A DNA stretch of 64,000 nt from Bacteroidales bacterium (GCA_016936505.1 JAFGXS010000085.1:44334-108333); one strand, 5' to 3'. Shown: positions 10,166-20,217, numbered from the stretch's first letter. The notes: generated by a model not told the origin, from the letters alone. Translations and numbers: made by a program.

Positions 10166-10747
10166 ATGAATCTGGAAACAAAAAAAGGTAAGTTGGTTAT
10201 TTTTTCTGCTCCTTCTGGATCAGGAAAAACAACATTGGTTCATTATATTATGAGTCAATTGAAGAATGTTGAGTTCTCAGTATCTGCTACCAGCAGACCT
10301 CCAAGAGGAAAAGAAGTAAATGGAGTAGATTATTTTTTTATGTCAGTTGACGATTTTAAAAGAAAAATTGAAAATCATGAATTTATTGAATGGGAAGAGG
10401 TTTATCCAGGACAGCTTTATGGTACACTCCGATCTGAGGTGGAGAAGCTGAGGAATGATGGAAAAACAGTTATTTTTGATGTAGATGTGTTGGGAGGTTT
10501 GAACATTAAGAAGTTATATTCTTCCGAAGCACTTGCTGTTTTTGTTCGTCCACCCTCAATTGCAGTTTTAGAAGAGCGATTGCGAAACAGATCAACAGAA
10601 AGCGAAGAAAGCATACAAAAAAGACTTGACAGGGCATCTTATGAACTTAGTTTTGAAGACAGGTTCGATGTAGTCGTGATTAACGGTGACCTTGAGAAAT
10701 CTAAAAATGATAGTCTACAGTATGTAACTGATTTTATTGAACATTAA
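10166..10747 (+). CDS. gmk: Guanylate kinase
   Basis: P-loop 'FSAPSGSGKTTLV', 'FSVSATSRPPRGKEVNGVDYFF', 'FDVDVLGGLNIKK'. ORF opens at 10154; the Met at 10166 is the more natural start. Confidence 0.95.
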   Translation: MNLETKKGKLVIFSAPSGSGKTTLVHYIMSQLKNVEFSVSATSRPPRGKEVNGVDYFFMSVDDFKRKIENHEFIEWEEVYPGQLYGTLRSEVEKLRNDGKTVIFDVDVLGGLNIKKLYSSEALAVFVRPPSIAVLEERLRNRSTESEESIQKRLDRASYELSFEDRFDVVVINGDLEKSKNDSLQYVTDFIEH

Positions 10748-10773
10748 GTTTTACTTAGATTTTGTAATGAATT

Positions 10774-11775
10774 ATGAAAAAGATTGTTCTCCCTGAATAT
10801 AATACCAATGTACTTCGAGCTGTATTGAGTTTACGAGTTGAAGAAGCACCGATCCCAAAACCTAAAGAGAATCAGGTTCTGATTAAAGTTCATGCTGCTC
10901 CTTGCAACCCTTCTGATATAGCTTTTTTGACAGGAGGTTATAATGTTGTAAAGAATGTACCGGCTGTTCCTGGTTTTGAAGGTTCAGGTATAGTAACAGA
11001 GGCAGGTGAAGGAGCGGAAGAATATTTTGGTAAGAAGGTAAGTTTTTTTACACAGCAAAACGAGGATGGAAGCTGGGCCGAATATGTTTGTACTCATAAA
11101 TCAGATCTGGTGGTTCTGGATGATAAGATGGATATGGATCAAGCTGCATGTTTTGCCATTAATCCATTTACAGCGCGAGGACTTCTGGATATCGCATTAT
11201 TGCAAAATACTCCAGCTATTATTCAAAATGCAGCAGGAAGCCAGGTTACTCACTTTATTCGTTTGATGGCTTCTGAGCTTGATGTTAAAGTGATCGATAT
11301 TGTTCGCAAGGAAGAAACCGCGAAGAAACTTAAAAAACAGGGAGCTCAACATATTTTGTTGGAGGATGATCCGGATTTTGATATGAAGTTGAAGAAGCTG
11401 TCTTTAAAACTGGATGCACGACTAGCTTTTGATGCTGTCGCAGGATCATTTGCAGGTCGTTTGATTAATGCTATACCTGAGGGCTCAGAACTTGTGGTTT
11501 ATGGTGGGCTTTCAAACAAGCCGGTTTCTGATGTGAACCCGTTAGGTCTCATTTTTCATGACAAAGTAATTTCGGGCTTTAACCTGGGAAGTTGGCGTCA
11601 GTTACTTGACGATGAATATTTTGAAGAAATTTCAAAAGAACTGCAGGAGCACTTTATTTCAGGAGCTTATCAAACTACTATTCAGGGGAAAACCAGTTTT
11701 GATGAAGTTTCAAAAGGGCTGAGTGCTTATTTGAAAAACATGAGTGAAGGAAAAATGCTTATTTCTCCTGAATAA
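10774..11775 (+). CDS. Zinc-type alcohol dehydrogenase-like / quinone oxidoreductase family protein
   Basis: MDR family: 'VLIKVHAAPCNPSDIAFLTGGY', 'VPGFEGSGIVTEAGEGAEEYFGKKV'. Confidence 0.85.
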   Translation: MKKIVLPEYNTNVLRAVLSLRVEEAPIPKPKENQVLIKVHAAPCNPSDIAFLTGGYNVVKNVPAVPGFEGSGIVTEAGEGAEEYFGKKVSFFTQQNEDGSWAEYVCTHKSDLVVLDDKMDMDQAACFAINPFTARGLLDIALLQNTPAIIQNAAGSQVTHFIRLMASELDVKVIDIVRKEETAKKLKKQGAQHILLEDDPDFDMKLKKLSLKLDARLAFDAVAGSFAGRLINAIPEGSELVVYGGLSNKPVSDVNPLGLIFHDKVISGFNLGSWRQLLDDEYFEEISKELQEHFISGAYQTTIQGKTSFDEVSKGLSAYLKNMSEGKMLISPE

Positions 11776-11782
11776 TTAAACT

Positions 11783-12292
11783 ATGCAAAGAAAAATATCG
11801 ATCATTGTTGCTTTGGCTGAAAACAATGTAATTGGAGGGGAAAACCAATTACTTTGGCATATCTCAAGAGATCTTAGGCGTTTTAAGGAGTTGACAACCG
11901 GCCATGATATTATTATGGGTAGGAAAACCTATTTGTCACTTCCTTTTCGTCCATTACCTAAAAGAAAGAATATAGTCTTAAGTAGGGGATATTTTTCCGA
12001 CTCCGAAGGTTGTATTGTGGTTTCATCAATTGATGAAGCCTTGAATGTAATGAATCCTGATAATGAAAATTTTGTAATTGGCGGGGGAGAAGTCTACAAA
12101 CAATTTTTACCTCTTGCGGAAAAGCTTTATCTCACACGGGTACATAAACACTTTGAGGGAGACACTTTTTTTCCTGAAATATCTGAAAAAGAATGGCAAC
12201 TAGTTGAAGATGAGGTGTTAAATGACGATCCTCAAAACGATTTTACATATTCATTTCAACTCTATGTCAATAGGTCTTTTTTGTTATTTTAA
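11783..12292 (+). CDS. folA: Dihydrofolate reductase
   Basis: 'ISIIVALAENNVIGGENQLLWHISRDLRRFKELTTGHDIIMGRKTYLSLPFRPLPKRKNIVLSR' and 'FVIGGGEVYKQFLPLAEKLYLTRV'. Confidence 0.96.
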   Translation: MQRKISIIVALAENNVIGGENQLLWHISRDLRRFKELTTGHDIIMGRKTYLSLPFRPLPKRKNIVLSRGYFSDSEGCIVVSSIDEALNVMNPDNENFVIGGGEVYKQFLPLAEKLYLTRVHKHFEGDTFFPEISEKEWQLVEDEVLNDDPQNDFTYSFQLYVNRSFLLF

Positions 12293-12805
12293 TAACTCCT
12301 CGATCTTTTTCTTCATCTCATTAAATTCCTTTGGATCATATAAACGAGTAAGAAATGCTATATGTCCGGTTTGATCAATCACAACATTTCTGGTTACCCC
12401 GGCTTGCTTTAAGGCAAACTTTGCAAAAATGTTAGCTCCGGGATCGAGGGCCATCGGGTAAGTTATGTGCATTTCTTTTTTAAATGCCTTAACCTTTGCA
12501 ATTGGTTCATCTCTGTCTACCCCTATAAGAATGAAATTTTTGTTCTTATTGGTTTCCCAGATTTCTTTCTCAAGATGAGGCATTTCTGAGCGACAAACCG
12601 AACACCAACTGGCGGTAAACTGAAGCACCACTACTTTTCCCCGTAGTTCATTTAGGGTAACTGTTTTTCCGTTAATCAGATTAAGGGTTATGTTAGGAAC
12701 CTTTTCTCCTACTTTAACAATATATCCACGATCACCATTATTCTGTGCATGAATTGTAATAGTGAATAAGACGAGTGAGAGAATAAGAAATGCTATTTTT
12801 TGCAT
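12284..12805 (-). CDS. TlpA/AhpC-TSA-like thioredoxin-fold protein, exported
   Basis: 'VVLQFTASWCSVCRSEMPHLEKE' CxxC motif. Signal peptide from internal Met MQKIAFLILSLVLFTITIHAQ, preferred over the track start at 12850. Confidence 0.88.
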   Translation of the reverse strand: MQKIAFLILSLVLFTITIHAQNNGDRGYIVKVGEKVPNITLNLINGKTVTLNELRGKVVVLQFTASWCSVCRSEMPHLEKEIWETNKNKNFILIGVDRDEPIAKVKAFKKEMHITYPMALDPGANIFAKFALKQAGVTRNVVIDQTGHIAFLTRLYDPKEFNEMKKKIEELLK

Positions 12806-12876
12806 GATATTGATTGTATAAATAAAGGTTACAAATATATAAATATCCATATATCAACTTCATGCTTTCATGAACT

Positions 12877-12908
12877 AAAAAAGGGTGTTCAATTGAACAC
12901 CCTTTTTT
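12877..12908. terminator. Bidirectional rho-independent terminator
   Basis: AAAAAAGGGTGTTCAATTGAACACCCTTTTTT, perfect palindrome lying between two minus-strand genes. Confidence 0.8.
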
Positions 12909-12924
12909 AATTATGGATCAACCT

Positions 12925-15900
12925 CTATTTTTTGATGAATTTCTTCACTATACTGTGTTTTTGGTCTTCGACAGTAATAAAATAGATATTGTTGCTCATA
13001 TTGCTAATGTTAACAGAAATATTAGAAGAGGAAGAGAAAATTTGCTGATAAACAACTCTTCCGGTAACATCAATAACTCTGACTTTTACATCACCATTGA
13101 AAATACCGTTGGTATTAATTCTGAATATGCCATTGTTCGGGTTAGGATACAAAGTGACTTTATCAGCAAGTTCAGGTTCATTGATACCTGTTACATCTTC
13201 AATGTCTGAAGCACTTAATGGATTCATTGTAAAACCACCATAGTTATACAAAATGATCCCGGTTACGTTATAGACATTGTTTACAGTAAAGTCTGAACTC
13301 TGATTGTAAGAATACAGGAAGTCATCAGCTTTGGCAGAACCCGAACCATCATCAAATGCCACATAACCATAAGTTAATGTATTGTCAGTACACATGGCAT
13401 TTTCAAATTTTGAGTAAACACTTTCCCACATTTCGTTAGCATAGTCTCCTGTTGCTACAACAGCAGGTCCGGGAAGAGTTACGCCCTGAGCTAAAACATT
13501 GAGTTCTGTTAAACTGGTAATTTCTGTCAAACCGTTGTATTCGGTAACAGTACCAATTAACTCAACACTATCTCCAATCTGAACAGTAGGATATTGTGAA
13601 TCATAAACATAAACTCCGTTCCAGGCTCCAATTGAGTCTTGAATATAAAATCCTTTGAAAACAGAGTTATAAATGTTTAATCCTGTTACAACTCCATGAG
13701 TTTTTACAGCCATATCCTTGTATGGTGAATCACCTGAAGCGTCAGTTGTATATTGAATATCATAAATCGGAACATTTTGAGCTGTTTCGGCAACAACAGT
13801 AACTGTCCAATCCTGTGTACTAGCATCCTGCGCTGTAACTGTATAAGTAACAGGTGCAGAGAAGTTTTGAGATGATCCAGATAAGGGAGAAATTGTTGCG
13901 CCTGCTGAAACCTCAATAGTTGGAGTAAGAGATGTTAAATCGGTTCCATAAGGCATCGTCAAATCAACAGTATGGTTAGTAGCGTTAATAGTTGACTCGC
14001 CTGATTGATTAGGAATACTGAAACCAGTTATATCCTTTTCACTGCTTGAAGCAGTTGCAACAGAAACGCTAACAGTCCAGTCAACTGTATTTAATGTGCT
14101 TTCTGATGTTACATGGAATACTATCGGGACTGAAAAGTCAAATAGAGTAGACAAATCAGGGGTGACGGTGGCTCCAGTAGATACTTGTAAATCAGCATAA
14201 AGTTGTGTAACATCTGTTCCATTAAGAACGGTAACGTCAATGGTCTTTGCATTTGCATCAATGCTGGAAGTTACTGTCACATTTTCTTTACTGCTGTTCT
14301 TTAAAGTAATTCCTGTAACTTCCGCTTCGTCACTTCCGGCTGGTGTGGGTGAACCTAAATTATCAAAATCATCCTGCGGCCATACTATCCATTCCGAATC
14401 AGTTGCGTTAGTTCCGGCAGATACACCCCAGTTTATGGTTCCATACATTACTGAAGATTTTCTTAACAAGGTATGATTAACAGTGGCTCCGTCAACACCT
14501 GCAACTGACCATCCGGCACTTCCCGGATTATTATTAGGATCACCTATAACATCAACCCAGGCTTGATTTTGATTCTCTCCAATAAGTCGAATTAATGCGC
14601 GTGCATCATTTCCGTTAAAGCCAACAACGTAGTTACTTGCGTTATAAGCTATCGCATCGTTTGCTTTGGAAAGAATCTCTGAACCTGCTGAACTATTGGC
14701 TAAAACAAACACTTCACCAGCTTTTAAAATATATCCTGACGGGAAATGATAGACATCATCATAGTTGAATCCTCCTCCATCGTAAGCGCTGGCAATGACA
14801 TAGTTATCCAGACTTATATCATGGTCGGTAGGGTTATAAATTTCCAGTGCTTTATTATTGCTTGTGCCTTCAATATATTCTGAGAAATACAAATCAGATG
14901 ATGCTACAGTAAAACTCCAGTCTGTTCCCTTAACCCCGGCAAAAGTTTTACTGTCGTCAGCAGTTTTAACTATAGCCGAATCCATCTGAATATAATAGGA
15001 TTGACCCGGTACTAATGATGGGTTTGGAATAAAGGAAAGCATGTCGCCTTGAATATTAAGGTTTGCAACGGGCACATCTTCAACCAATGAACCATCTGAT
15101 TTAAAGAGGTGGAGTGCACCTGTACCGGCTTTAATATCTGAACCAAAAGAACAACTAATATTGTTTGCAGCTGGTGGAAAATCAGTCATCCCAAAAGTAG
15201 GTACAGAACTTCTGATTGTCATTGGGAAAGTGTCAACAATATATACAGGGCTGACAGAATCTTTAAATGTTATATCTGAAGCAGAGTAAATATAAAATTT
15301 GAGGGTTTGGTTTCCTGAAACCATTTTAGGATCCAGGTAAAATGCAAAACTGTCCTGATCGGCTGGAACCGGTTTATAACCATATTCGGGGTGATCAATA
15401 TCTTTTGCTGTTAGCATAAAACGATCGCCTTGTGTAAGGTTCTGACCTCCAATAAGAACGCTGTCAATAAATTGAGAATTCCACCTGAAAACAGCTGTAT
15501 CACCAACATAAACTATTTGATCAGCTACAGGCTCAGTGAAAGTAAGCTGTCTGTTGTCTTGTAAGGTAAATGGACCTTCTTTAGCATTAAAGGAAGTGTC
15601 ATAAGCATCCATCAGATAAAAATCGTACTGACCCAGCACTGCATCTGCAGGAACGATTAAAGTATAAGTATTTAATGATGCAGCAATAGGTTTTTGATTG
15701 TCTGTTACCGGAATCATCTGACCACCAATAGAAGCAACCAGGTAAAGACTGTCGATATTTGCAGAAGTCCAGGTAAATGTTACATGCTCGCCAATGGAAT
15801 AAGTTTGCGGAGCAATGGGTGCAGTCATGGACAGACTACGTGCCGCAGTAGTAGTAATAGTAATCATTGCCGGCGATGCCTGCAGGTTTGATGAAGCATC

Positions 15901-16779
15901 TTCTGCTGCAAAGTAAATATCATAAGAAGTACTTGCTGTAGCTCCGGTAACTGTATCAGGATAAGCAATAGTACTGGTTAGTACATTAATATTTCCTGCT
16001 ACACCAACAGTAACACTACCATAATTTACACCAGCTTTTACTTCTGCTGAAGTAGGGGCAGTGCTTCCTGCAGGTACAATAATGTAATAGGTTGTACAGG
16101 CTTCATCCAACTTAACTTTTAAAATACCTCTTGTATCTTCAACTTTTTCTGCTTTGGGGTAACCACTGTCCCATGATGGAGCTTGTGTGTCAGGCCCTGC
16201 ACTACAGCTATGGTTAGCAGGATCCATGTCAGTATACTCAGAAGGAATAGTAATAGTCCACTCAGAGGCTGTCCAGGTTGTATTCCCTGCACAAATATTG
16301 CTGTTTCTTACTGCTTTTCCGTTTTCATAATACCATGATTCTCCACTTGTTGGACGAACATCGGGCTGTCCATAGGCATCAATCATTGTTCCTGAGGTTT
16401 GGTCCCCTCCAATGTAAAGGTAATAACCATCATCACCATTTCCACTGACCTGACTACTTGTTATATTAGCGGCAAAACCATATAATGTTGAAAAGTCAGA
16501 ATATCCTGCAATCACAAAAACACCGCCAGGTTCAATGGTTCCTGTAAGTTGAACACTATAGTAGCTTCCTCCATTTGCTTGTTTGACCAAATAATAGTTT
16601 CCAGCACCTAAATCAACAGCCGAGCTTCCGGAATTGTATAATTGGACGTAACGCCCTTGGTAGGTAACAGGATCTGTAACCTGCGAAATAAATACTGTTG
16701 ACTGGGCAAAAGTATAAAGCCCTATCAACATCATTAAAGCAGTGGTTACAATACGTTTAAAAAGTAGATTTTTTTTCAT
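12925..16779 (-). CDS. Large secreted protein: lamin-tail-like domains, Ig-like/repeat domains, T9SS C-terminal sorting domain
   Basis: Signal peptide; LTD-like 'VFISQVTDPVTYQGRYVQLYNSGSSAVDL' and 'LYFSEYIEGTSNNKALEIYNPTDHDISLDNYVIA'; C-terminal 'VTLYPNPNNGIFRINTNG...VYQQIFSSSSNISVNISNMSNNIYFITVEDQKHSIVKKFIKK'. Confidence 0.88.
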   Translation of the reverse strand: MKKNLLFKRIVTTALMMLIGLYTFAQSTVFISQVTDPVTYQGRYVQLYNSGSSAVDLGAGNYYLVKQANGGSYYSVQLTGTIEPGGVFVIAGYSDFSTLYGFAANITSSQVSGNGDDGYYLYIGGDQTSGTMIDAYGQPDVRPTSGESWYYENGKAVRNSNICAGNTTWTASEWTITIPSEYTDMDPANHSCSAGPDTQAPSWDSGYPKAEKVEDTRGILKVKLDEACTTYYIIVPAGSTAPTSAEVKAGVNYGSVTVGVAGNINVLTSTIAYPDTVTGATASTSYDIYFAAEDASSNLQASPAMITITTTAARSLSMTAPIAPQTYSIGEHVTFTWTSANIDSLYLVASIGGQMIPVTDNQKPIAASLNTYTLIVPADAVLGQYDFYLMDAYDTSFNAKEGPFTLQDNRQLTFTEPVADQIVYVGDTAVFRWNSQFIDSVLIGGQNLTQGDRFMLTAKDIDHPEYGYKPVPADQDSFAFYLDPKMVSGNQTLKFYIYSASDITFKDSVSPVYIVDTFPMTIRSSVPTFGMTDFPPAANNISCSFGSDIKAGTGALHLFKSDGSLVEDVPVANLNIQGDMLSFIPNPSLVPGQSYYIQMDSAIVKTADDSKTFAGVKGTDWSFTVASSDLYFSEYIEGTSNNKALEIYNPTDHDISLDNYVIASAYDGGGFNYDDVYHFPSGYILKAGEVFVLANSSAGSEILSKANDAIAYNASNYVVGFNGNDARALIRLIGENQNQAWVDVIGDPNNNPGSAGWSVAGVDGATVNHTLLRKSSVMYGTINWGVSAGTNATDSEWIVWPQDDFDNLGSPTPAGSDEAEVTGITLKNSSKENVTVTSSIDANAKTIDVTVLNGTDVTQLYADLQVSTGATVTPDLSTLFDFSVPIVFHVTSESTLNTVDWTVSVSVATASSSEKDITGFSIPNQSGESTINATNHTVDLTMPYGTDLTSLTPTIEVSAGATISPLSGSSQNFSAPVTYTVTAQDASTQDWTVTVVAETAQNVPIYDIQYTTDASGDSPYKDMAVKTHGVVTGLNIYNSVFKGFYIQDSIGAWNGVYVYDSQYPTVQIGDSVELIGTVTEYNGLTEITSLTELNVLAQGVTLPGPAVVATGDYANEMWESVYSKFENAMCTDNTLTYGYVAFDDGSGSAKADDFLYSYNQSSDFTVNNVYNVTGIILYNYGGFTMNPLSASDIEDVTGINEPELADKVTLYPNPNNGIFRINTNGIFNGDVKVRVIDVTGRVVYQQIFSSSSNISVNISNMSNNIYFITVEDQKHSIVKKFIKK

Positions 16780-17063
16780 AATCTTTTATTTAATGAACAC
16801 TATTTAAATTACTTAAATTAAGCGCATTTTTACGCAGTTATAAAATTAGAAAAAAATATAAGAAAGTGAGTTTAAATTCATGTTATTTTTTGAACAATCT
16901 TGTATTTAGTTTGTTAGATGTTTAATTTGTTGGGTTGTTTGAAAAGCGTTCATTCAGAACTTTTACAATGTTTAAAAGTCATAAATCAGTTTGACTTCAG
17001 ATTTAATGTGATTTAATTATTAAATTTGTTAAACTAGATTTTAAATAAATCATTATCTAAAAA

Positions 17064-18074
17064 TTGAGGAATAACAAAGATCTTATTTGGGCCGGTGCGG
17101 CAGTTTTGATTCTGACAATTGTAGGAGCCATTGGTTATATGCTTATTGAACACTATCAGCTGTTGGATGCGTTGTACATGACAGTAATCAGTATGTCGAC
17201 AGTTGGTTACGGTGAGGTGCATAAACTTTCCTCTGGAGGAAAGATATTTACCATGTTTCTCATTTTATCCAGCCTGGGTATTGTTGGTTATTTTCTCACT
17301 CAGATTACCCAAAATATTTTCAGAACTCAGGTTGGATTCTTTTTTGGAAGAAACCAGCGCCAAATTAATATCAGGAAAATGAAAAATCATGTAATTGTAT
17401 GTGGTTACGGACGAAATGGCCGTCAGGTGGCCAGCGAACTGGTGGCACACGGGGAAAAAGTGATTGTTATCGAGGAAAAACACAATATCGTGGCAGAAAA
17501 CCTGGGTAATGAAATTCAGTTCTTTGAGGGAGATGCTACAGAAGATGAAGTGTTACTTAATTCTGGAATTGCAACGGCTAAAGCACTCATAACTGCTTTG
17601 CCGATAGATGCTGATAATTTATATGTTGTTTTGAGTGCCAGAGCCTTGAACCCTAATTTGAATATTATCAGTAGAGCTGCCGATGAGAGTGCCGAGAAGA
17701 AACTAAGAATGGCCGGAGTAAACAGTGTGGTTACACCCGAAAGAATTGGAGGTTCACACATGGCTACACTTGTGGCACAACCTGATGTGGTTGAATTTCT
17801 TGAAAAATTAAATGTACATGGCGATTCACCGGTACAATTGATGGAAATTTTATGCTCCGGTCTTCCGGCGGATTTGATTAATAAACCAATTAAGGATATT
17901 GATTTCAGAAAACTAACGGGAATAAACATTTTAGGGTACAAAACAGCCTCGGGAGAATATATTGTAAACCCTTCTCCGGATACCCGGCTTTACCCTGATG
18001 CTAAGCTTTTTGTTTTAGGAACACGGGCTCAAATAAAGGATTTAAGTAATCGGTTGGGTGGAGTTGTGCATTAA
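17064..18074 (+). CDS. Potassium channel with RCK/TrkA-N and TrkA-C domains
   Basis: Pore signature 'TVISMSTVGYGEV'; TrkA-N Rossmann 'HVIVCGYGRNGRQVASELVAHGEKVIVIEE'; TTG start. Confidence 0.93.
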   Translation: MRNNKDLIWAGAAVLILTIVGAIGYMLIEHYQLLDALYMTVISMSTVGYGEVHKLSSGGKIFTMFLILSSLGIVGYFLTQITQNIFRTQVGFFFGRNQRQINIRKMKNHVIVCGYGRNGRQVASELVAHGEKVIVIEEKHNIVAENLGNEIQFFEGDATEDEVLLNSGIATAKALITALPIDADNLYVVLSARALNPNLNIISRAADESAEKKLRMAGVNSVVTPERIGGSHMATLVAQPDVVEFLEKLNVHGDSPVQLMEILCSGLPADLINKPIKDIDFRKLTGINILGYKTASGEYIVNPSPDTRLYPDAKLFVLGTRAQIKDLSNRLGGVVH

Positions 18075-18138
18075 ATAGACATTTTAAATTCTTATATTGC
18101 CGGATGTCCTATTTTTGCGAATTGTAATTAGCAGCTTC

Positions 18139-19095
18139 ATGATTTTAACATTGGTACTTTTTGTTTTGGGCTTTGTGTTGCTTATAGTGGGAGCACAGGC
18201 TCTTGTTAATGGGGCTTCCAGCATTGGCGCTCACCTGAAAATTTCTCAAATGATAATGGGGCTTACCGTTGTTGCCCTTGGAACATCGTTACCTGAACTA
18301 ATAGTGAATATTTTTGCCAGTTTTGGCGGAATCAGCGACCTGGCTATTGGGAATGTGCTAGGTAGCAATATTACCAATACTTTGTTGGTTGTGGGGGCGG
18401 CAGCTGTAATTATGCCTGTAAGTATGGGCAAACAAACGCTAAAACGTGATATCCCATTTAGTCTGTTTGTACTTGTTATTCTATTTCTGCTGGCAAATGA
18501 TTCATTGTTTGGGAGGCCAGACCTTATTAACAGAGTTGATGGAGTGATTTTATTGCTTTTTATGGGCGTATTCCTTTATGTTTTATTTGCCAATAAAGAC
18601 GAAGATGACTTATTGAAAGATCTGGAAGTAAAGAAGATGTCAGTTCATTTTTCGTTGTTACTGATTGTGTCAGGTTCGTTAAGTCTGTATTTTGGAGGAA
18701 AGTGGGTGGTTGACGGAGCTCTGGTTGTGGCAGGAAAAATGGGAATTAGTGAAACAGCTATGGGTTTAACGTTAGTTAGTGGCGCAACATCGTTGCCTGA
18801 ACTCGTAACATCAATTTTGGCAGCCCGTAAAAAGAATGCTGATATGGCATTAGGTAATGCAATTGGTTCAAATATTCTGAATGTGTTATTAGTTCTGGGT
18901 ATTACAGCAGTAATTCGCCCGGTGCCTTTTAGCCCAAATCTGAATATTGAAATAGGATTGGTATTTCTATCGGGTCTTATGTTACTAATTTTTGCAAGAA
19001 CAGGAAAAGTCAGAAATCAGCTGAACAGGCTGGAAGGATTGCTGCTAATTCTGATGTATATAGCTTTTGTTTACTTTTCTGTTACTTTTCAGTAG
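18139..19095 (+). CDS. Calcium/sodium antiporter (CaCA family)
   Basis: Duplicated alpha repeats: 'MGLTVVALGTSLPELIVNIFASFGGISDLAIGNVLGSNITNTLLV' and 'MGLTLVSGATSLPELVTSILAARKKNADMALGNAIGSNILNVLLVLG'. ORF opens at TTG 18097; ATG at 18139 preferred. Confidence 0.94.
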   Translation: MILTLVLFVLGFVLLIVGAQALVNGASSIGAHLKISQMIMGLTVVALGTSLPELIVNIFASFGGISDLAIGNVLGSNITNTLLVVGAAAVIMPVSMGKQTLKRDIPFSLFVLVILFLLANDSLFGRPDLINRVDGVILLLFMGVFLYVLFANKDEDDLLKDLEVKKMSVHFSLLLIVSGSLSLYFGGKWVVDGALVVAGKMGISETAMGLTLVSGATSLPELVTSILAARKKNADMALGNAIGSNILNVLLVLGITAVIRPVPFSPNLNIEIGLVFLSGLMLLIFARTGKVRNQLNRLEGLLLILMYIAFVYFSVTFQ

Positions 19096-19096
19096 A

Positions 19097-20086
19097 CTAT
19101 AAAACGATTATTTCCTTAAGGTTTCTGTTAAAGTTAGCATTCAGCCATTTACTAAAATCAGATAATTTTTTGGTTTCAATTAAATGAAGTGTTCCAACTG
19201 TATGTTCGTTAATGCATGTTAGTGAGCTCAGAACCTTTTCTGCATTCAGAACTTCCCGATTAAAAGTGTTGATATTTTCATTACTTAGTTCAAAATCAAG
19301 CACCATCGACTCTTCAACCCGGTTCATTAAGTCTGCGAATTTTCTCAGATTACCTTTATTAAATAATTCGGTTGCAATTTCAAGCGAAGTATTCTGATTT
19401 ACAATATGACGTAATCGTTTCTTCAAATCTTCACTCTCAATGAGTTTGTCAAGCCAATCCTGATCAGCACCTGATAGTTGATCTAAAGAGGGTGCCTCAA
19501 AAAATAGGTTGATGGTTTCCATAACTTCGTTCAGTTCCTCTGCTCTTTTTTCTATAGTCGGTTTTATCTCTGAAACAGATAAATTATGGTCTATATAGAT
19601 AATTGAGTACTCAGATTGTTCCGTTAAAGATATCTCGGTTGTCTGGTCAAAACACTTCATCAGTAATCTGTTGCATTGATTCTTTAGTGAGGCAACAGTT
19701 ACTTTTTCACCATTGAAAATTTTTTGATTAATCTCTTTGTAGTTTTTGTCGGAATGATTGTTAAAAATACTGTCTGAATAACAGATTATTTCAAATTTTT
19801 TATTTTGAACCGTTTGTGATGTAAGAAAATCAAGAGCTGCTCTTAAGTATTCATTGATTTTAGGCGAATCAGAATCAAACCGTTCTCCTGTACTTGTGTC
19901 AAATACAAATGATTTATCTGATTCTGAAATTTTGGTTAGAACATAAGTACCAGTATTTAATTCTGCAATCAACTTGTTGGAAGAAACACCTGTTAAGTTA
20001 TTGTCAAGAATATTGATTTGATCGGGAATGAAATACAGATCAGAATTATCTGTGTTATTTTGTTGGAGAAAATCTATTAAGTTCAC
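19097..20086 (-). CDS. Hypothetical protein, possibly a degenerate galactokinase-like (GHMP-fold) protein without catalytic motifs
   Basis: By eye, 'KKRLRHIVNQNTSLEIATELFNKGNLRKFADLMNRVEESMVLDFELSNENINTFNREVLNAEKVLSSL' parallels the galactokinase C-terminal segment (R.RHvv.E..R...a...l..gd...fG.LM..Sh.SLr..yevS..elD.l). No GEHxDY and no PxGxGLSSSAA motif. Confidence 0.5.
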   Translation of the reverse strand: MNLIDFLQQNNTDNSDLYFIPDQINILDNNLTGVSSNKLIAELNTGTYVLTKISESDKSFVFDTSTGERFDSDSPKINEYLRAALDFLTSQTVQNKKFEIICYSDSIFNNHSDKNYKEINQKIFNGEKVTVASLKNQCNRLLMKCFDQTTEISLTEQSEYSIIYIDHNLSVSEIKPTIEKRAEELNEVMETINLFFEAPSLDQLSGADQDWLDKLIESEDLKKRLRHIVNQNTSLEIATELFNKGNLRKFADLMNRVEESMVLDFELSNENINTFNREVLNAEKVLSSLTCINEHTVGTLHLIETKKLSDFSKWLNANFNRNLKEIIVL

Positions 20087-20217
20087 AATCCTTTTTCCGG
20101 CAAATTTACTTCTTTTCTAAAAAAATCTGATAGATATTAGCTGTAACATTAATCTGTCAGTCATATTTGACTCTATTGTTTTTTATTAACAAAATTGATA
20201 AATAATTCACAGAACCA

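Noticed and set aside
17516-17941. 141-aa minus-strand ORF inside the K+ channel gene
   Set aside because: Antisense shadow; the plus-strand TrkA-N/C coding is clear.
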